From positions 11,711,126 through 11,775,125 of the forward strand of contig JASSKH010000017.1 in assembly GCA_031763025.1 (NCBI GenBank): a DNA stretch of 64,000 nt, written 5' to 3'. The notes under the pieces were generated by a model, which saw only the letters and a program-made list of their open reading frames with translations, searched no databases and was not told where the DNA came from. Below, piece after piece: positions 48,211 through 61,185 of this stretch. The DNA is from Macrocystis pyrifera. Its lineage: Eukaryota > Sar > Phaeophyceae > Laminariales > Laminariaceae. Position numbers and translations under genes: made by a program. Numbering within the stretch: the stretch's first letter is position 1; each line of letters begins with the position of its first letter.

Positions 48211-49429
48211 CCCTGATTAAATGTGGCTGACAGACGCGAACTCCTACGCTATTACCTCTCAACGTTCCAGGAATTTTCCTACAATGCATTTCCGTTTATC
48301 AGGACTGTCTGTATAAATAGGAAAATAATAGTATGTGCTGAATGTCGAAGACGGAAACAACGGCTAGTTTAATTCGAAGCGAGGGCACACAAAATGTGCA
48401 TTTTCCCGACAGCTGATGACGTCAAGTTGGTCGACTAGAACCCCTTCGCCAAGGGGGTTCTCTGTCGGCGTCGCCCTCCTCTACGCCATAGCAACCAGTG
48501 TATAAAACGTCAAAGCGAGGACGGTAGAGACGGTAGAGATGGTAGAGACGGTAGAGACGGTGCCCTTCCCTCGTTTGACTACGTGACAACCAAGCTTTTT
48601 TTAAATGCCATACAGTATGTCGATGTTCAATAGTACACAGCAGCTGTCCACGTTAAATCTCGCGTCAACGTATGGAAGCGCGAGGGTTTGATTTGCAACT
48701 GTGCGACGACCGGGTGTAGGCCTCTCGGCATGGTAGACGAAAGCTTCCATCATACCCATGCGCCTACACCACGATCCTGCACCGTTATGTGAACCTCCTG
48801 GTAGGAGTTTCCGATCAATATTAAGTTCGAAATCATATGTGGAGGCGATTAAGGTCCCGTCGTCCGTGAAGGAATTGCGCAAACACGTACTGTAGGAAAA
48901 GTTGACAAAGAGTGGTAAGTGACGAGGGGGCGGCAACCGTATGAATGCTTGACTCTTAAGAAGGGAAGGGAAGCTACATCACTGCCGCCGTCACTGTCCG
49001 GCGCACGCATTTTAGATTCAACTTTCTAGAGTAATTGGCAATGGTGGTGGTGACATATGTGATGATGGTGACGGCGTCGATCAGGGGAGAGAACCCGGGC
49101 AGCGAATGAGCGAAGGTGTTGATATGGAGGAGAAATGTATCCTCGCTCTCGTAGATGATGAACTACTAGGGAGGGGGCGGAAGGGGGGGGCAGGGGTACT
49201 CATGCCGTGCATGGCCGTTGGCGTGTGACCATGGACCTTCGCATCCCTCCATGGCGGGACTCCGGTTTCATACAGACCAGGCAGATGTTGTTCGCACCAA
49301 GTGCGAAGCACCGTGAGGTGTTGAGTAAATCGCATGAAGGGTAAGCTGAATGGTGCTTAGAATCACGGGCGAGGCGGACGATTTTGCTTATGGATGACAG
49401 CGTCGAATGAACTCATCTATATCTGGTGT
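48211..49429. other. No gene recognised; 9-bp minisatellite at 48519-48562
   Basis: GGTAGAGAC/T is repeated about five times at 48519-48562. The rest shows no supported gene. Confidence 0.5.
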
Positions 49430-50500
49430 GGCCACTTCCAAAGACCGAAATGGATACACTGTGTAACTACTACCCCCCCATGAGGTATGCCATCAGGTGC
49501 AGCCTTGACAGATTGCAATATGATCGTGCACGTGCCATGAGATACGCCATTTACGCCACGGAATACACCATGGGACATGCAATGGGATCCCATGGGGTAC
49601 ACCATCGAGCTAGCCATGAAACATGCCACCAGACGCGCCCTAGAAACGATAGAGGTAGAACGTATTGGCGAAAATAATCATGACTGGTCGAGCTGCCTAA
49701 CCCAATCTCGTTGGAAGAAAATGAGTATATTACAATGGAAGTATCAGACACATATCGCAAAAATGAGTTTCGACGAAATCCTCGCTCTCACAGCTGTTGT
49801 TTTTTTCTGACTTTAGAAATGTTACTCGTGATATATCTACAGTATCAATATATTATACCTGGTAGTGGGCTTTGGGATTGGTCATCGGGTTGCACGTTTC
49901 GCTTTCCACGTTCTGTTTGTTTCGTTTCCTTGAGGAACTGAGCTTCTATACCATAATAGAATGAGGAGTCTCAGAACAAACAGTAATAGATGCTGCTCCT
50001 GCCGTTGCATGCATCGCCAGGTATACGTATACTATGCCAAGGATTATCCGCATAGCATCATGAATCATAACTCCCCCATGGGGTGATTTCATAGCAGATA
50101 GTTAACCGCGGCATGTCCCACGGCATACCCCATGGAAGATCGTGGCGTCCACCATGGTATGTCCAATGCGCCTGGGATGTCCCATGGACTATCTCATGGT
50201 GTATGCAACGGACAAATATTCCCATTGAGACTATGTACAATGAGATTCCCCATGGCGCATGCCACAGAGCGCTCGATGGTTCATTTCATGGTTTTCACAA
50301 GGGGCAAGGCATGGAACACCCCGTTTGGTGGCACATGGCCATCGTGGCTGCCACGTGGTGATCCATGGATGGTTTCGTTCCCTGAGTCACCATGGCATAT
50401 CCCATGAAATACGTAATGTCGGAAACCATTGAGTACATACACCATGGCACATCTGCATCCCATGGTATGCACCAAGGAACGTTCCATCACGGCTGGATGG
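49430..50500. repeat. Tract dense in CCATGG / CATGG words
   Basis: CATGG or its complement occurs many times, for example at 49570-49610, 50120-50290 and 50320-50470, often within near-palindromes such as CCATGGGG. Translation yields repeated Met, His, Gly, Trp and Pro. This looks like a degenerate short-word repeat and not a protein. Confidence 0.5.
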
Positions 50501-52619
50501 GACACTCGTTTTGCAAGGGCCCCCCCTGCTGTAAAAGAACACTGGCAAAAAAAACAGCCGTTTGAAGCACCTTTTGTACGTCCAAAACCACACGAAATCC
50601 ACACACAACATAGGACAATCCAAACGTCATAAATTTCTTGCGTCTTTCGGATAGTCAGGACGGACACACGTCCACTGAGACCGTTGGTAAAATCGCACAT
50701 TGCAAATGTATGACGTCCCAAAAGTTGTTTATCTGGATTTTGCCGACCTTATACTAGGACCTCGAACAGGGGGAGTTCAGTCCCCCCCCGTCTTGAAGCG
50801 CTGTTTTTTCATGAGGTACCCCATGGTGAACCATGGGGAATACCTCGGTGTGCCATGAGTTTCTAGTGTGCACCATGGGGTATCCAATAACCGAAACAAC
50901 GTACCGTAAAAACAGCGGTTTGTGAAGAACACGCACACACACAAAATACCTGGTTCCCAGTACGTAGTCCTAATTGCTTGTAGGATTCGAGTCCGAAGCT
51001 TCGCTTCCAACTGGGGTCAACGGGCACAGTGTATAATGCATTCATTCGTGTTGTTGTCACGAGTAGCATCTCATCGCCAAAATGCATCACGTACTGGTAC
51101 TGCTGCTGTAGTAGACAATGTTTCATACAAGCTGGTTCAAGCATATCGTCCCAATTTTGGTCCACCACGAATGCCGATAGCAGTATCTACTCGAGTGCTA
51201 CACAAGTTGATACCATACCGACCAAAATGAATCGCGGAAGAACCCGACACAACTCTTGTTATCGTTTAAGGCGTAGGACTGGCACTCGGCGAACGATTGT
51301 GTCCCGGCCAATCACAGGCAGGCCTACAAAAAGGTCAATAATAATCAAGGCGTTTCCGTAGGAGAAGAAACCAGTTGTTTTCCTTTTATTTGTGAACGCA
51401 CCTCTTCCAGGTACTCCAAGGCATGTCTGTAAAAAAAACCGGGCAAAGGTTCGACTGCATAGGACCAATGCCAGGTCATATTTAATGCAAAAAGTTGAAA
51501 TTAAGTACTTGCGAGGCAACGCCATTTTTTTGCACTTTTATTGTACAAAAGCCTAAATTATGTCCGTGCCGTTTTTTCAAGGTATCCCCTGAAAATTGTC
51601 ACACGTGTTCCTTAAACCCCTGCTGACTGGTCACAGAAGAGTTTTTGTTTTAGGGCTTTTTGCACCGGAAAGTTTTGATGTCTTAAGACCCTAATATCAA
51701 ATATCCCATGACATACCAAACAAATCATACCAACCCAAAAACCAAACAAATACCGGTATTCTCTGAATTGTTGACAGACAGGGGTTCATAGAACACGTGT
51801 GCCAAAGATCAGGGTCTATCTCCAAAAAACGGCGTGGATATTGGATGATTACTAATAATAGTAAGTTTGGGGCGGTATGCCTGAGCCAGCTCTTATGAAT
51901 TCAAAACATTAAATAGAGACTATTTATTTAATGAATAGCTTGCACATCCAGCGCAAAACATATTGGTCTTGGTGAGGGGTGGTCCACAAGCCAGTAATTT
52001 AGGTTCGGGTTTCGAAACAGGGACATGCGGTGATACTTTCTACTCAGCACCATCTTTTTTTTCATGTTGTCCAATTGACCGGCTGCCTGCCGCGCTGAAC
52101 ATTCTGGCAATTTTCGGCAGGTAAAATACTAGCAACGCCAGCACTTGTGAGTTTTCCCGTGTTTCTCGCGGCAATTCCGCACGGTCACTTTTCTCTCTGC
52201 TGAGATTTCCCACCGCAAATTAAATGTATGCCTGTGTACGTGATTTCGCTTGTCGGCTGAAACAGGGAGTCAGGGTAGGACCAGTGATATACCAGGTATA
52301 TATATATACAAAATACCTGGCGCCAAGCACGGCGAGTGTGCCTGCGCAGCACTACTGTAGTCTTTTATTTGCGACCAGGTACTGTCTAGGCAAGGAGGCC
52401 CCGTAGAGATATAGGATATAGAGCGCACAGCACTAGCAACAGCACAACACGAAAGGGAACTGCGTCGGGGGGCTACAGGCCGCCGGAGACCCCACTACCC
52501 AAAGCAGCATAGATATGTAGGGGCGGAATTCACATCCCTCCAACCTGCCGAAAGAAGATCCAACCGAACTCCCAAATCTAAAACCCGAATAGTCTGTCAA
52601 CTACAGGGTTCTACACTAT
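50501..52619. other. No gene recognised
   Basis: One TACCAGGTA followed by (TA)n at 52290-52310, and CCATGG words at 50820-50880. No gene supported. Confidence 0.4.
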
Positions 52620-52850
52620 TTGTCGTGGGCATGCCGTGGCTTTGCCATGTTACCGCCCATGGCATACCATGGCGTCACCACGGCATCCCATGGCGTGGCA
52701 TAGGATTCCATGGTACACGGTGGGGGTTGCCATGACATGCCGTGGGTAGTACCATGGCAACCCCCGCGGCCACCGCCATGGCACTCCATGGCAACCCCAC
52801 GGCATGTCATGGCAACCCCCACGGCACCCCAATGTCCACGGCACCTAGGT
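52620..52850. repeat. CCATGG / CCACGG / GGCATG word array
   Basis: Dense alternation of CCATGG, CACGGCAT and TGCCATG, next to the telomeric array. Related in wording to the arms of the T2 foldback element. Confidence 0.6.
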
Positions 52851-52855
52851 TACGT

Positions 52856-53070
52856 AGGGTTGGGGTTAGGGTTAGGGTTAGGGTTGGGGTTGGGGTTAGG
52901 GTTAGGTTAGGGTTAGGGTTAGGGTTAGGGTTAGGGTTAGGGTTAGGGTCCCATGGCATGCCGTGGAGGTCCGTGGAAGGTTCCGTGGTATGCCGTGGAA
53001 GATGCCGCAGAATGTTTTGCCGCAGGTGGTGCCATGGCATGCCACGGCATGTCTCGAAAAAAGACAATAA
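52856..53070. mobile_element. Telomeric-repeat element, family T2, copy 2
   Basis: About 95 bp of TTAGGG with variant units, then the arm ATGCCGTGGAGGTCCGTGG, GTTTTGCCGCAGGTGGTGCC and an AAAAAAGACAATAATGT end, as in copies 1 and 3. The telomeric strand is inverted relative to the arm when compared with the other copies. Confidence 0.7.
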
Positions 53071-53272
53071 TGTGGTGTGGTGTATGTCCAGTTCGAAGGG
53101 TACGTGTGTCCTCCACACACCACATCCACCCCCCGTACGTGACTGTGTGTATAATGTTGGATGTTGAAGCTGATGTGGTCTTGTATCAAAATGTACGCCT
53201 ACAAGAACCTGATGCTGGTATTAGACGCCTTAAGATTATCTACGTATCGACTTGGGCGCCTGAAGCCGGGCC

Positions 53273-53489
53273 ATGTACATTAGACATGCCGTGGCACCAC
53301 CTGCGGCAAAACCTTCCACAGCATACCACGGAACCTTCCACGGACTTCCACGGCATACCATGGGACCCTAACCCTAACCCTAACCCTAACCCTAACCTTA
53401 ACCCTAACCCAGTCCGTGGAAGGTTCCGTGGTATGCCGTGGAAGGTTTTGCCGCAGGTGGTGCCACGGAAAAAAGACAATAATGTACAT
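53273..53489. mobile_element. Telomeric-repeat foldback element, family T2, copy 3 (full)
   Basis: 217 bp. Long inverted arms (GGCACCACCTGCGGCAAAAC ... GTTTTGCCGCAGGTGGTGCC) are bounded by ATGTACATTA and TAATGTACAT. The loop is a CCCTAA array of five units plus CCTTAA and CCCTAA. Near-identical to 48050-48210 on the right side. Confidence 0.85.
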
Positions 53490-53769
53490 CCCTGCTGAAG
53501 CCCCTATCGATAGACGCCGACCGACGCCATCCGGACAAACTGGGGAACAGGTGCCCGGACCAAACCGTGGACTGACGTCCCGAGGATCACCTCCACTCTA
53601 GCGTTGGAGCGAGACTACCGGACTGTGCATTAAGAGTCAAACATATTGCTTCGCTGAGGTCCTTCGCCATATGAACACCTGTTAACAGTTGTTGCTGGTC
53701 GCAATCACAGCGCGTAGCCACTCTTTCCTCTGCTCCTGCGGTACTGCGTCCGGACCGCAGGCAGACAAT

Positions 53770-53774
53770 ATGTC

Positions 53775-53829
<55 letters not shown>

Positions 53830-53882
53830 TGGAGGAAGCAACTGCAGCAGCAGCAACAACAACAACAACAACAACAACAACA

Positions 53883-53922
<40 letters not shown>

Positions 53923-54000
53923 TCTTCGAGACACGTATAAACGCTGCGACTTGTGCACCAAGGAGAGAGTACGCTGCGACGGCCTTCTTCCTCGATGCAG
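53770..54000 (+). pseudogene. Poly-Gln / Zn2Cys6-like first exon, copy Z3
   Basis: ATG at 53770 starts a run of CAG codons. After a (CAA)n stretch the CAG frame changes by one base, and the text then reads RLRDTYKRCDLCTKERVRC and DGLLPRC with donor CAG|GTGAAA at 54001. The cluster half C-x2-C-x6-C-DG-x3-R-C is intact, and the basic ERVR resembles fungal Zn2Cys6 proteins. The frame change in the repeat breaks it, unless repeat length is polymorphic. The upstream CTGGTCGCAATCACAGCG matches the 5' side of Z1 and Z2. Confidence 0.5.
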
Positions 54001-55245
54001 GTGAAAATTAAGTACCAGGTACAGGAGTAATGACTATTAATACAGCAGGAAAATATTTTTTACTCTCGATTTTTCCTTGTGCCAAATTGTCGTACCCTGA
54101 AAGTTGATACAGCAGTAATGCAGGCTCTCAACACCTACTGACGCACTCAAGAGCTACCTCGAGGTTACAGGTTACTATTGGCCTTGCAGACCATTGAAAA
54201 TACTACAGCAGTGTGTACGACATACATACTGGTACTGCCTGTACTGCAGTAGTGCACTACAAACGGTGCCGACTCTCTCGTGTAGCATGCCATAACAAGA
54301 GACCGAGAAGAAACCCAGTCAGGCTGTCTTTTCCACGAGAATTTTGGGAGCGGTTTTAGAGTGACTACTTTTTTAAGTTTCAGTACTACTTCGTACTACT
54401 GCTGTAGTGTTGAACGCACCAAGTCTCGGATAAAAAACTACAGTACATACGTAGCCTGGGCCAGTTCCGGGTTGATACGATTATCAGAGGGCCTGTTCTG
54501 ACTGTAACACAGACAAGACACAGGAAACAAATTTCCATCAGAGAAACCAGATAAGTTGTTGCCAATGAAAATTGCGTCAGCTATTTGTCAAGTGAACGGG
54601 GCTGGATGTAAGGGACTCAGGGATGTCGTGTGCTGGAAACGACACACCACACGAGTACTTATCTCCACGCTATACCAGGGCTAACATCACACATGGATTG
54701 TATGTTGTATGTTGGGATTCAGGAGTATTGTCATTCTTTCTGTCTCCCCGTACAATATAATAGCGAACGCAATTTTAATTTGGCCAGGAGAACAAAACGA
54801 TGTTTTACATTCCAGCTGTCTTTGTGCTCACTTAAAAAAACAAGCTGTCAACGAGTGACAAAGTGCCTGCTTCTATTAATAGAATGTGTTACACGAAGGT
54901 CGACACACTGGGATGAGTCCTTCCGTGTCATGGAAGTGCTCTATTAATAGCGGACGATCCTTTGCGCAGTGCACATGTGGCACGGGACATATCACACAGG
55001 GTGTGAATTGCAAAGGGGACAAGGCAGACCGGTGCCACGATGCTCCATGCCCCAACTTTTGTCGTGACGTGATCGTAGGCAGTACCGTAGGAGCTCCGCA
55101 TCGCTGAGCCAGAGACCCTGGGCTCGCATGCGACAAAGCTATTCGACTTTACCTGGTGTATGCGTACCATCTTAATTATGCTATACTCCGTATTCTGATC
55201 ATGATACGTGTATTTTTGGCTGTACAAATAAAAAACTCTTTACAT
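54001..55245. other. Downstream of Z3; no second exon found
   Basis: TACCAGGTA at 54013 and TACAGCAGTA-type motifs at 54118, 54242 and 54397 cluster here. I find no C-x2-C-x6-C partner for the zinc-cluster half. Confidence 0.5.
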
Positions 55246-57380
55246 ATACTATACAAGGTTCCCCTCCGGGAGGTGCCGTATTAATAGGGGAGTGGCGCAA
55301 GAGCGAAATAATAATACTCGTATGAAACCCTGCACACTAGTTTAGAAGTATAGCATTTGCACCCACCCATCATTTTAACGTGAAGAACACACACAACATA
55401 TTTTTGAGGACAGACTATTTATACTGATGTTCGCGGAATTAGTGTGGGATCAATACTACAACAATAATATATAATAGGGTATATCGGTAGGTGGAGATAT
55501 ATTGATCCAGCTGACTCGCGGCGATAATTCGTAAGTACATAAAAGTTGCGCGAGGTCGAGGTTGCGCCAAAATACTTTGTGACCGGCTGAGTAATAAGGT
55601 GAAGCACATACATACATACTGGTACTACAATATATATGTTCCCCCAAGATAAATGTTTCCGGGTGCTCAGGGTAATATCAAGGTTTCACAGGTAAATATA
55701 TGCTCGAGAACAAATCGTAGTCCCGAGTACTGAGAGTATCGGAATACTGGCGGCAAAACTACTGCGAGTACTGAGAAGGCCCAAATACTGAGAATAATGA
55801 GAGTGTGAGCAGTACCGAACCCCGAGAATACAGGTTGCTTAAAGTATGTACCCGCAGTAGTATCGAAACACGAAATAAATAATACTTGGGGGTGAAGGCA
55901 ATATATGCGCAGTACCGAACCTCTCGAGATACTGAGAGCATTCGCAGTCATGCATAATGTTATACTTCGAAGTATCGAAATACTGGCAGACTGCTTTGAT
56001 TGCTCAAGTTTTGTCTCCAGCGAAAGTAGTTTGCTCCAACTCCCACTCGTGTGGGACTATCTGGGTGTGTTTTGTGCCGAACGCTGGGCCTGAGACTTGT
56101 CGACACGGTACACTACGGTTGAAGTATACTTCATACTCGAAGTATACTGGGCATATTGAGGGTATTTCATTACTGCGAGTGCTGAGTCTCGCACAAGAAG
56201 CAGCAGCACGAACACTACCAACGGACGAAGTAAATACTGCTATAGACTAGTACTTACTGGTATACCTGTAGTACCCGCGGTACAGATCAACGAGATGCTC
56301 GAAGCACAACAGGCGGTATCCATGCCAGCAGCAGTAGCGAACCCGCATTAGTGCGAGCCCGAAGTATACGCAATAGTATCTACAGAAGAACCTCAAAATA
56401 CTGCGAATATATATACTCGCAATATCGGTATCTCGAGTACAAAAACCCGAAATACTGCGAGTGAGTGTACGAAGTACCTATCTAGACGGTAATAGCAGCA
56501 GTATTTTCTCGAACATACTTTGCTTTACTCCCAAGTATTCGGAGTACGTAGTAGCTGTGAAATGTTGAGGTATGAACGCACGCCACACGCAAGCGCGCCC
56601 AAACTCTTTAATTGGGGCTAAAAACACACAAGCATGTACTCAATCATATTATACACGTTCAGAAAAGCAAGGTGTGGACGAATGTATTATTATTACTGCT
56701 GTAGTCTGCTGCTGCTGGGCAGCAGGGTTGGTTGTGGTGCTGTAGGAAGCTGGAGGCAAGCACGCTCTGTGCACTGCTGTGGGTATTGTTCTCTAGGCGG
56801 TGGTCCGTTCTCCGTGCAACAACCCAAAAAAAATGTACCTGGTATGTCGTATGGGATAATTTTTGTACGTCCATGCTGGGTACATACGGATAAAAAAATA
56901 TATGGCAGACGATGGAATGCGGACGACAGGCTCCGACAGAGACACAACCAACCACAGCAACACTGCGCATATGGTTGTGCCGAACACGCACGGCGTGTGG
57001 GCGGCAGCGTTGGAACGATGGGATCTGTGCATGTTGTCTGTTGTGTGTTGTGTACCTGGTATATGCCTGTGAGCTGTGTGCTCACAGCTCATGATGAGAG
57101 CCTGGGGGAGAAAAAAGAGAGCATGACAATGTACCGATACGTACGTACAAAATAAGGCCTCTTGACTGAAACCAGGGAAATCGTCTTATCCACTCCCGCG
57201 GGAAAAAAAAAAACTTTGGGCGCCTGCCACGCGCTTCAGAGTGCACGGATCGCGCCGAGACCTACACCAATGTGTCCGGCAGGGCTTCCCGTGTCCGTGT
57301 GCTTACTGTTTTGCCTAAAAGTGCTCGTGCGAAGAGAAAAGTAGGCAAAAGTACGAAAATTTGACAAATATACGTATACA
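55246..57380. repeat. Segmental duplicate SD, copy 2
   Basis: Second copy of 40918-43488, about 2.1 kb, lacking the ~520-bp stretch of copy 1 and differing by many small indels in short repeats. Its right edge lies about 10 bp from element E1. Confidence 0.85.
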
Positions 57381-57391
57381 TATATATATAT

Positions 57392-59684
57392 AATCACACC
57401 CTGGACAGCTGCTATTTCGATAGTCTGTTGTGTCTACATTTCGTGTGCCCGAAGACGGAAAATAAATAATTCACTCTAATTCCAGTACGAATCAATTAAA
57501 TTGAAAAATTGATTCAGGAGGATGTGTGTTAATTAGATTTGTCTTGACAATTGTTTTTGGTGACTGTCTATTAATTGAAATAGTCAATACAATTGATTTC
57601 GGCGATTGCCCTTTAATTGAAATTGGCCAGGCAATTGTTTTCGGCGATTGTCTATGAATTGGAATTGTCCAGGCAATTGATTTCGAATACCATCTACTAG
57701 TTAGTTGGAATTGTGTGCGAGCAATAGGTTTCGAGTGTTGTCTATGAATTGGAATTGTCCAAACAATTGGTTGCGGAGACTGCCAATTAATTGGAATTAC
57801 TCAGCAAATTGATTTCGGTTGCTATCCAAGAATTGGAATTGTCCAGACAATTGATTTCGGGTGTTGTCCACTAACTGAAATTGTTCAGACAATTGATTTC
57901 GGGAGCTGTCTATTAATAGGATTTGTCTGAACATTTGATTTCGGCTGCTATTTATTAACTGAAATTGTCCGCACAATTGATTTCGGGTGCTGTCAGTTAA
58001 ATGGAATTGTCCAAACGGACTTCGGCGACTGGAAAGTAGTTGAAACTATCCGCACAAACAATTTCAGATGCCGCGCAAGAAATCAATTGCTCGATAAATG
58101 TCATGGCCGTGTACCTAGAGTAGTCATTGTATTATGGTAGACACTCCCCATTGAATTGATACTACTCGTAATATGGCACAATAGAGGACCTTGCAAGTGA
58201 TTACGTATTGAGGGAAGTTCCCAATCCTGTAACAGACTGATTTACTGTTGTAGAGGCAATACTAGCATGATGGTACTAACTGTTGTGTACTGACCAAATC
58301 TAATGTAGTTCTACAGGTAGCTGCCACCTTTCAAATAACAGAGCCCTCTTAAACTCCAATGTCATGACAATTCCAAGTAGAAGATCGCTTCCGAATCCCA
58401 TTGTCCGCACAATACCAATTAATAGACGGTATCTCAAAGCAGTTGCCCCGACAAGTCCAATTCATGTAAATCACCCGAAATCAATCGTTCAAGCAATTCC
58501 AATTAATAGACAGCCTGTGAAATCTTTTGCCAGCACAATTTCAATTGATAGGCAGTCTCCGAGCTCATTTGTCTGGACAATTCCAATTATTGAAGAGCAC
58601 TAAACATCAATTGTTCAGACAATTCCAATTAATGGACAGTCTCTGAAATCAATTGTCAGGGCAACTTCAATTGATAGAGAGTCTCCAAAAATATTTGTCC
58701 GGACAATTCCAATTGTTAAACAGTGCCCGACATCAATTGTCCGAATAAATCCAATTGTTAGACAGTATTCAAGATCAATTATCTAAACAAATTCAATTGC
58801 TACAGTCTATGCCATCACTTGCCCGGACAATTCCAATCAATAGACAACTTCGTGACTCTGCTGTAGGGGCAATAGTCTATTGATAGGTCTATTGTCTAAG
58901 GCATAAGCAGAAAAGGGCGGGACACTTCAACGTTAGCTTTGTGTTTTATGTCCGCAGGTAGGAAGTTTTGATCCCACTTAGCCCATGTGCTCAGATGTAT
59001 ATAATTAAAAACGTTTTTCACGAAACAACGTAATCAGTATGCACTGATGTTTTGACATGTACGGGCAGTTAATTTAGGAGACTGCCCACCAATGATGGCA
59101 TTGTCTGAAGTAGTTTTGGAGATTTCGTATTAGTCGAAATTGTTGGGATAATTGATTTTGTATACCGTCTGTTAATTGGAATTGCCCGGACAATTGATTT
59201 AGAAAGCAGTCTGCTATTTGAAATTGTCCGGACAATTGATTTTGGAGACTGTGTATAATTTGGAATTGTCCGGTCAATTGATCTGGGAAAAGGTCTATTA
59301 ATTGGAGTTGTCGGGACAAATGCTTTTGGCGTCAGTCTACTACTTGAAATTGTCCGGACAACTATTTCGGGGGGCGGACTATCAAATGGAATGAACGAGA
59401 CAATCGATTCAGGAGACAGTCTGTCCCTTGGAATTGGCCGGACAATTTATTTAGGAGAAGGTCCATTAATTGGAATTGTCCTGACCATAGATAGCGGAGA
59501 CTACCTATAAAGTGAAATTGTCTGGACAATAGGGTCAGGCAAGGGTCACGCAATAGGAATTGTCTGGACAATAGAGCTTGACGCCTTTCAATTAGCTGGA
59601 ATTAGGGACCACAATAGACAGTCAATTGCAATAGGAAGCTATTAATAGACTATTGGACTATTGTCTATTGTCCAGGGTGTGATT
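57392..59684. mobile_element. Element E1: TIR-bounded array of 42-bp palindromic units
   Basis: Ends are perfect 16-bp inverted repeats, AATCACACCCTGGACA and TGTCCAGGGTGTGATT, set in TA-rich flanks. Inside are three blocks of a ~42-bp unit with the core AATTGTCC-GACAATTGATTTCGG: 57540-58080 forward, 58370-58850 inverted and 59100-59580 forward. The palindrome AATTGTCCGGACAATT is intact at about 59221. No transposase gene; presumably non-autonomous. Confidence 0.75.
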
Positions 59685-60393
59685 TATATATATATATATA
59701 TATTGTACACCCTGGACGCTTCTATTTCAATAATAGTATATTGTGTGTACAATTGATTCAGGAGGCTGTTAATTGGAATAATCCATACCATTGATTTCGG
59801 CGATTGTCTATGAATTGAAATTGGCCGGTTGTGTTCGGCGATTATCTATGAATTGGAATTGTCCAGACCATTGATTTCGAAGACAATCTATTAATATTAA
59901 TTGGAATCGTGCGAGCAATAGGTTTCGAGTGTTGTCTATGAATCGTAATCGTCTAAACAATTGATTGCAGAGATTGCTAAATAATTAGAATTATCCAGCA
60001 AATTGATTTCGGGTGCTGGTCCAAATTGGAGATGTCCAGACAATTGATTTCTGGAGCTGTCTATTAATTAGATTTGTCTGAACAATTGATTTCGGCTGCT
60101 GCTTCTTAATTGGAATTGTCCAACCAATTGATTTCGGATGCTGTGAACTAAAAGGAATTGTCCAAACGGACCTCGGCGATTGGAAAGTAGTTGGACTGAT
60201 CCGCATCATTCATTTCAGATAACGCCCAAGAAATCAATTGCTCGATAAGTGTCATGGCCGTTTCCCTATTTATTTATGGTATTATAATATAAGTAAGACA
60301 CTCCCCATTAATTTGATACTACGCGTAATATAGCACAATAAAGCACCTTGCAAATGATTGGGTATACAGGGAAGTTCCTGATCCTGTTTCAGA

Positions 60394-60674
60394 TGCTATT
60401 GATATGAGCAAGGTCGGGATACTTTGTATCCCTGGACAGGCTGGCCTATTCAGCCGGTACTCGTGGGTACTCGCGTGTGCTGTTTGCTTTAGATAAAAGA
60501 ACAGCAGTTTTATTCATTTCGTGCACGCGGAGACTGGGAGCCAAGCTTGTGCCAAAATACCTGGTTTTCCTACTAAGATACGTCTCCCAAGTACTACCAT
60601 TAACAACACGATATCAATACCTGAAACGATATAGTTACCGGGCCTTCAGCTTCATTCAAAGAAATACCATAACA
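60394..60674 (-). mobile_element. Solo LTR of the small LTR element family
   Basis: About 281 bp related to the LTR at 46198-46474. Shared: ACTTTGTATCCCTGGACAGG, AGCAGTTTTATTC (AATAAA on the minus strand), GCACGCGG-GACTGGGA and AGTTACCGGGC. Ends resemble TG...AACA; no clear target duplication. Confidence 0.65.
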
Positions 60675-60729
60675 TTAGCCCAGTCTGATAAGCCGAATAC
60701 CATAACATTAACCCAGTCTGATGAGCCGT
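60661..60729. repeat. 33-bp tandem pair
   Basis: AATACCATAACATTA-CCCAG followed by TCTGAT-AGCCG occurs twice. The first unit overlaps the right end of the solo LTR. Confidence 0.8.
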
Positions 60730-61185
60730 ATCTGCAGAAAATATGGGAAAGTCGTCGAAATCCCGATTCCACGAGCTAGAACATGAGGGTGTGTCTCAAC
60801 AGAATCGAAAAGCGCAATCGAAAATCGAATTGATTTCGATTTCAATCAAAAAATAGCCAAGGTGTCCAAACAAAATCGAACATTGAAAATAGAAATCCAG
60901 GCGAAAAGCGGCGGAGAGCAAACCTACTTGGGCCATTCGCAACTGCGTACACATGCCAGCAATCTAGCGCTCGGCAACACAGATCCACCACAGAAGCAGG
61001 CAAACGCAACGACAATTCGATTCCGGGACGTCGTTGGGCCTCCCATGGAGGTGGTGGCGCGTCCAACGTTGACGCCCCGAGATCAACCTTGAAATTATAC
61101 TGGGAACAAACTTCCGACCGCGGTCTTGATGGTATCATCTTCAATTTTCTTCAAACACGTCGTCCGCAATCGAGAAAAATCCTGG

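Noticed and set aside
52856..52951. A true chromosome end
   Set aside because: The TTAGGG array is short, degenerate, internal and embedded in a repeat unit seen elsewhere in the window.
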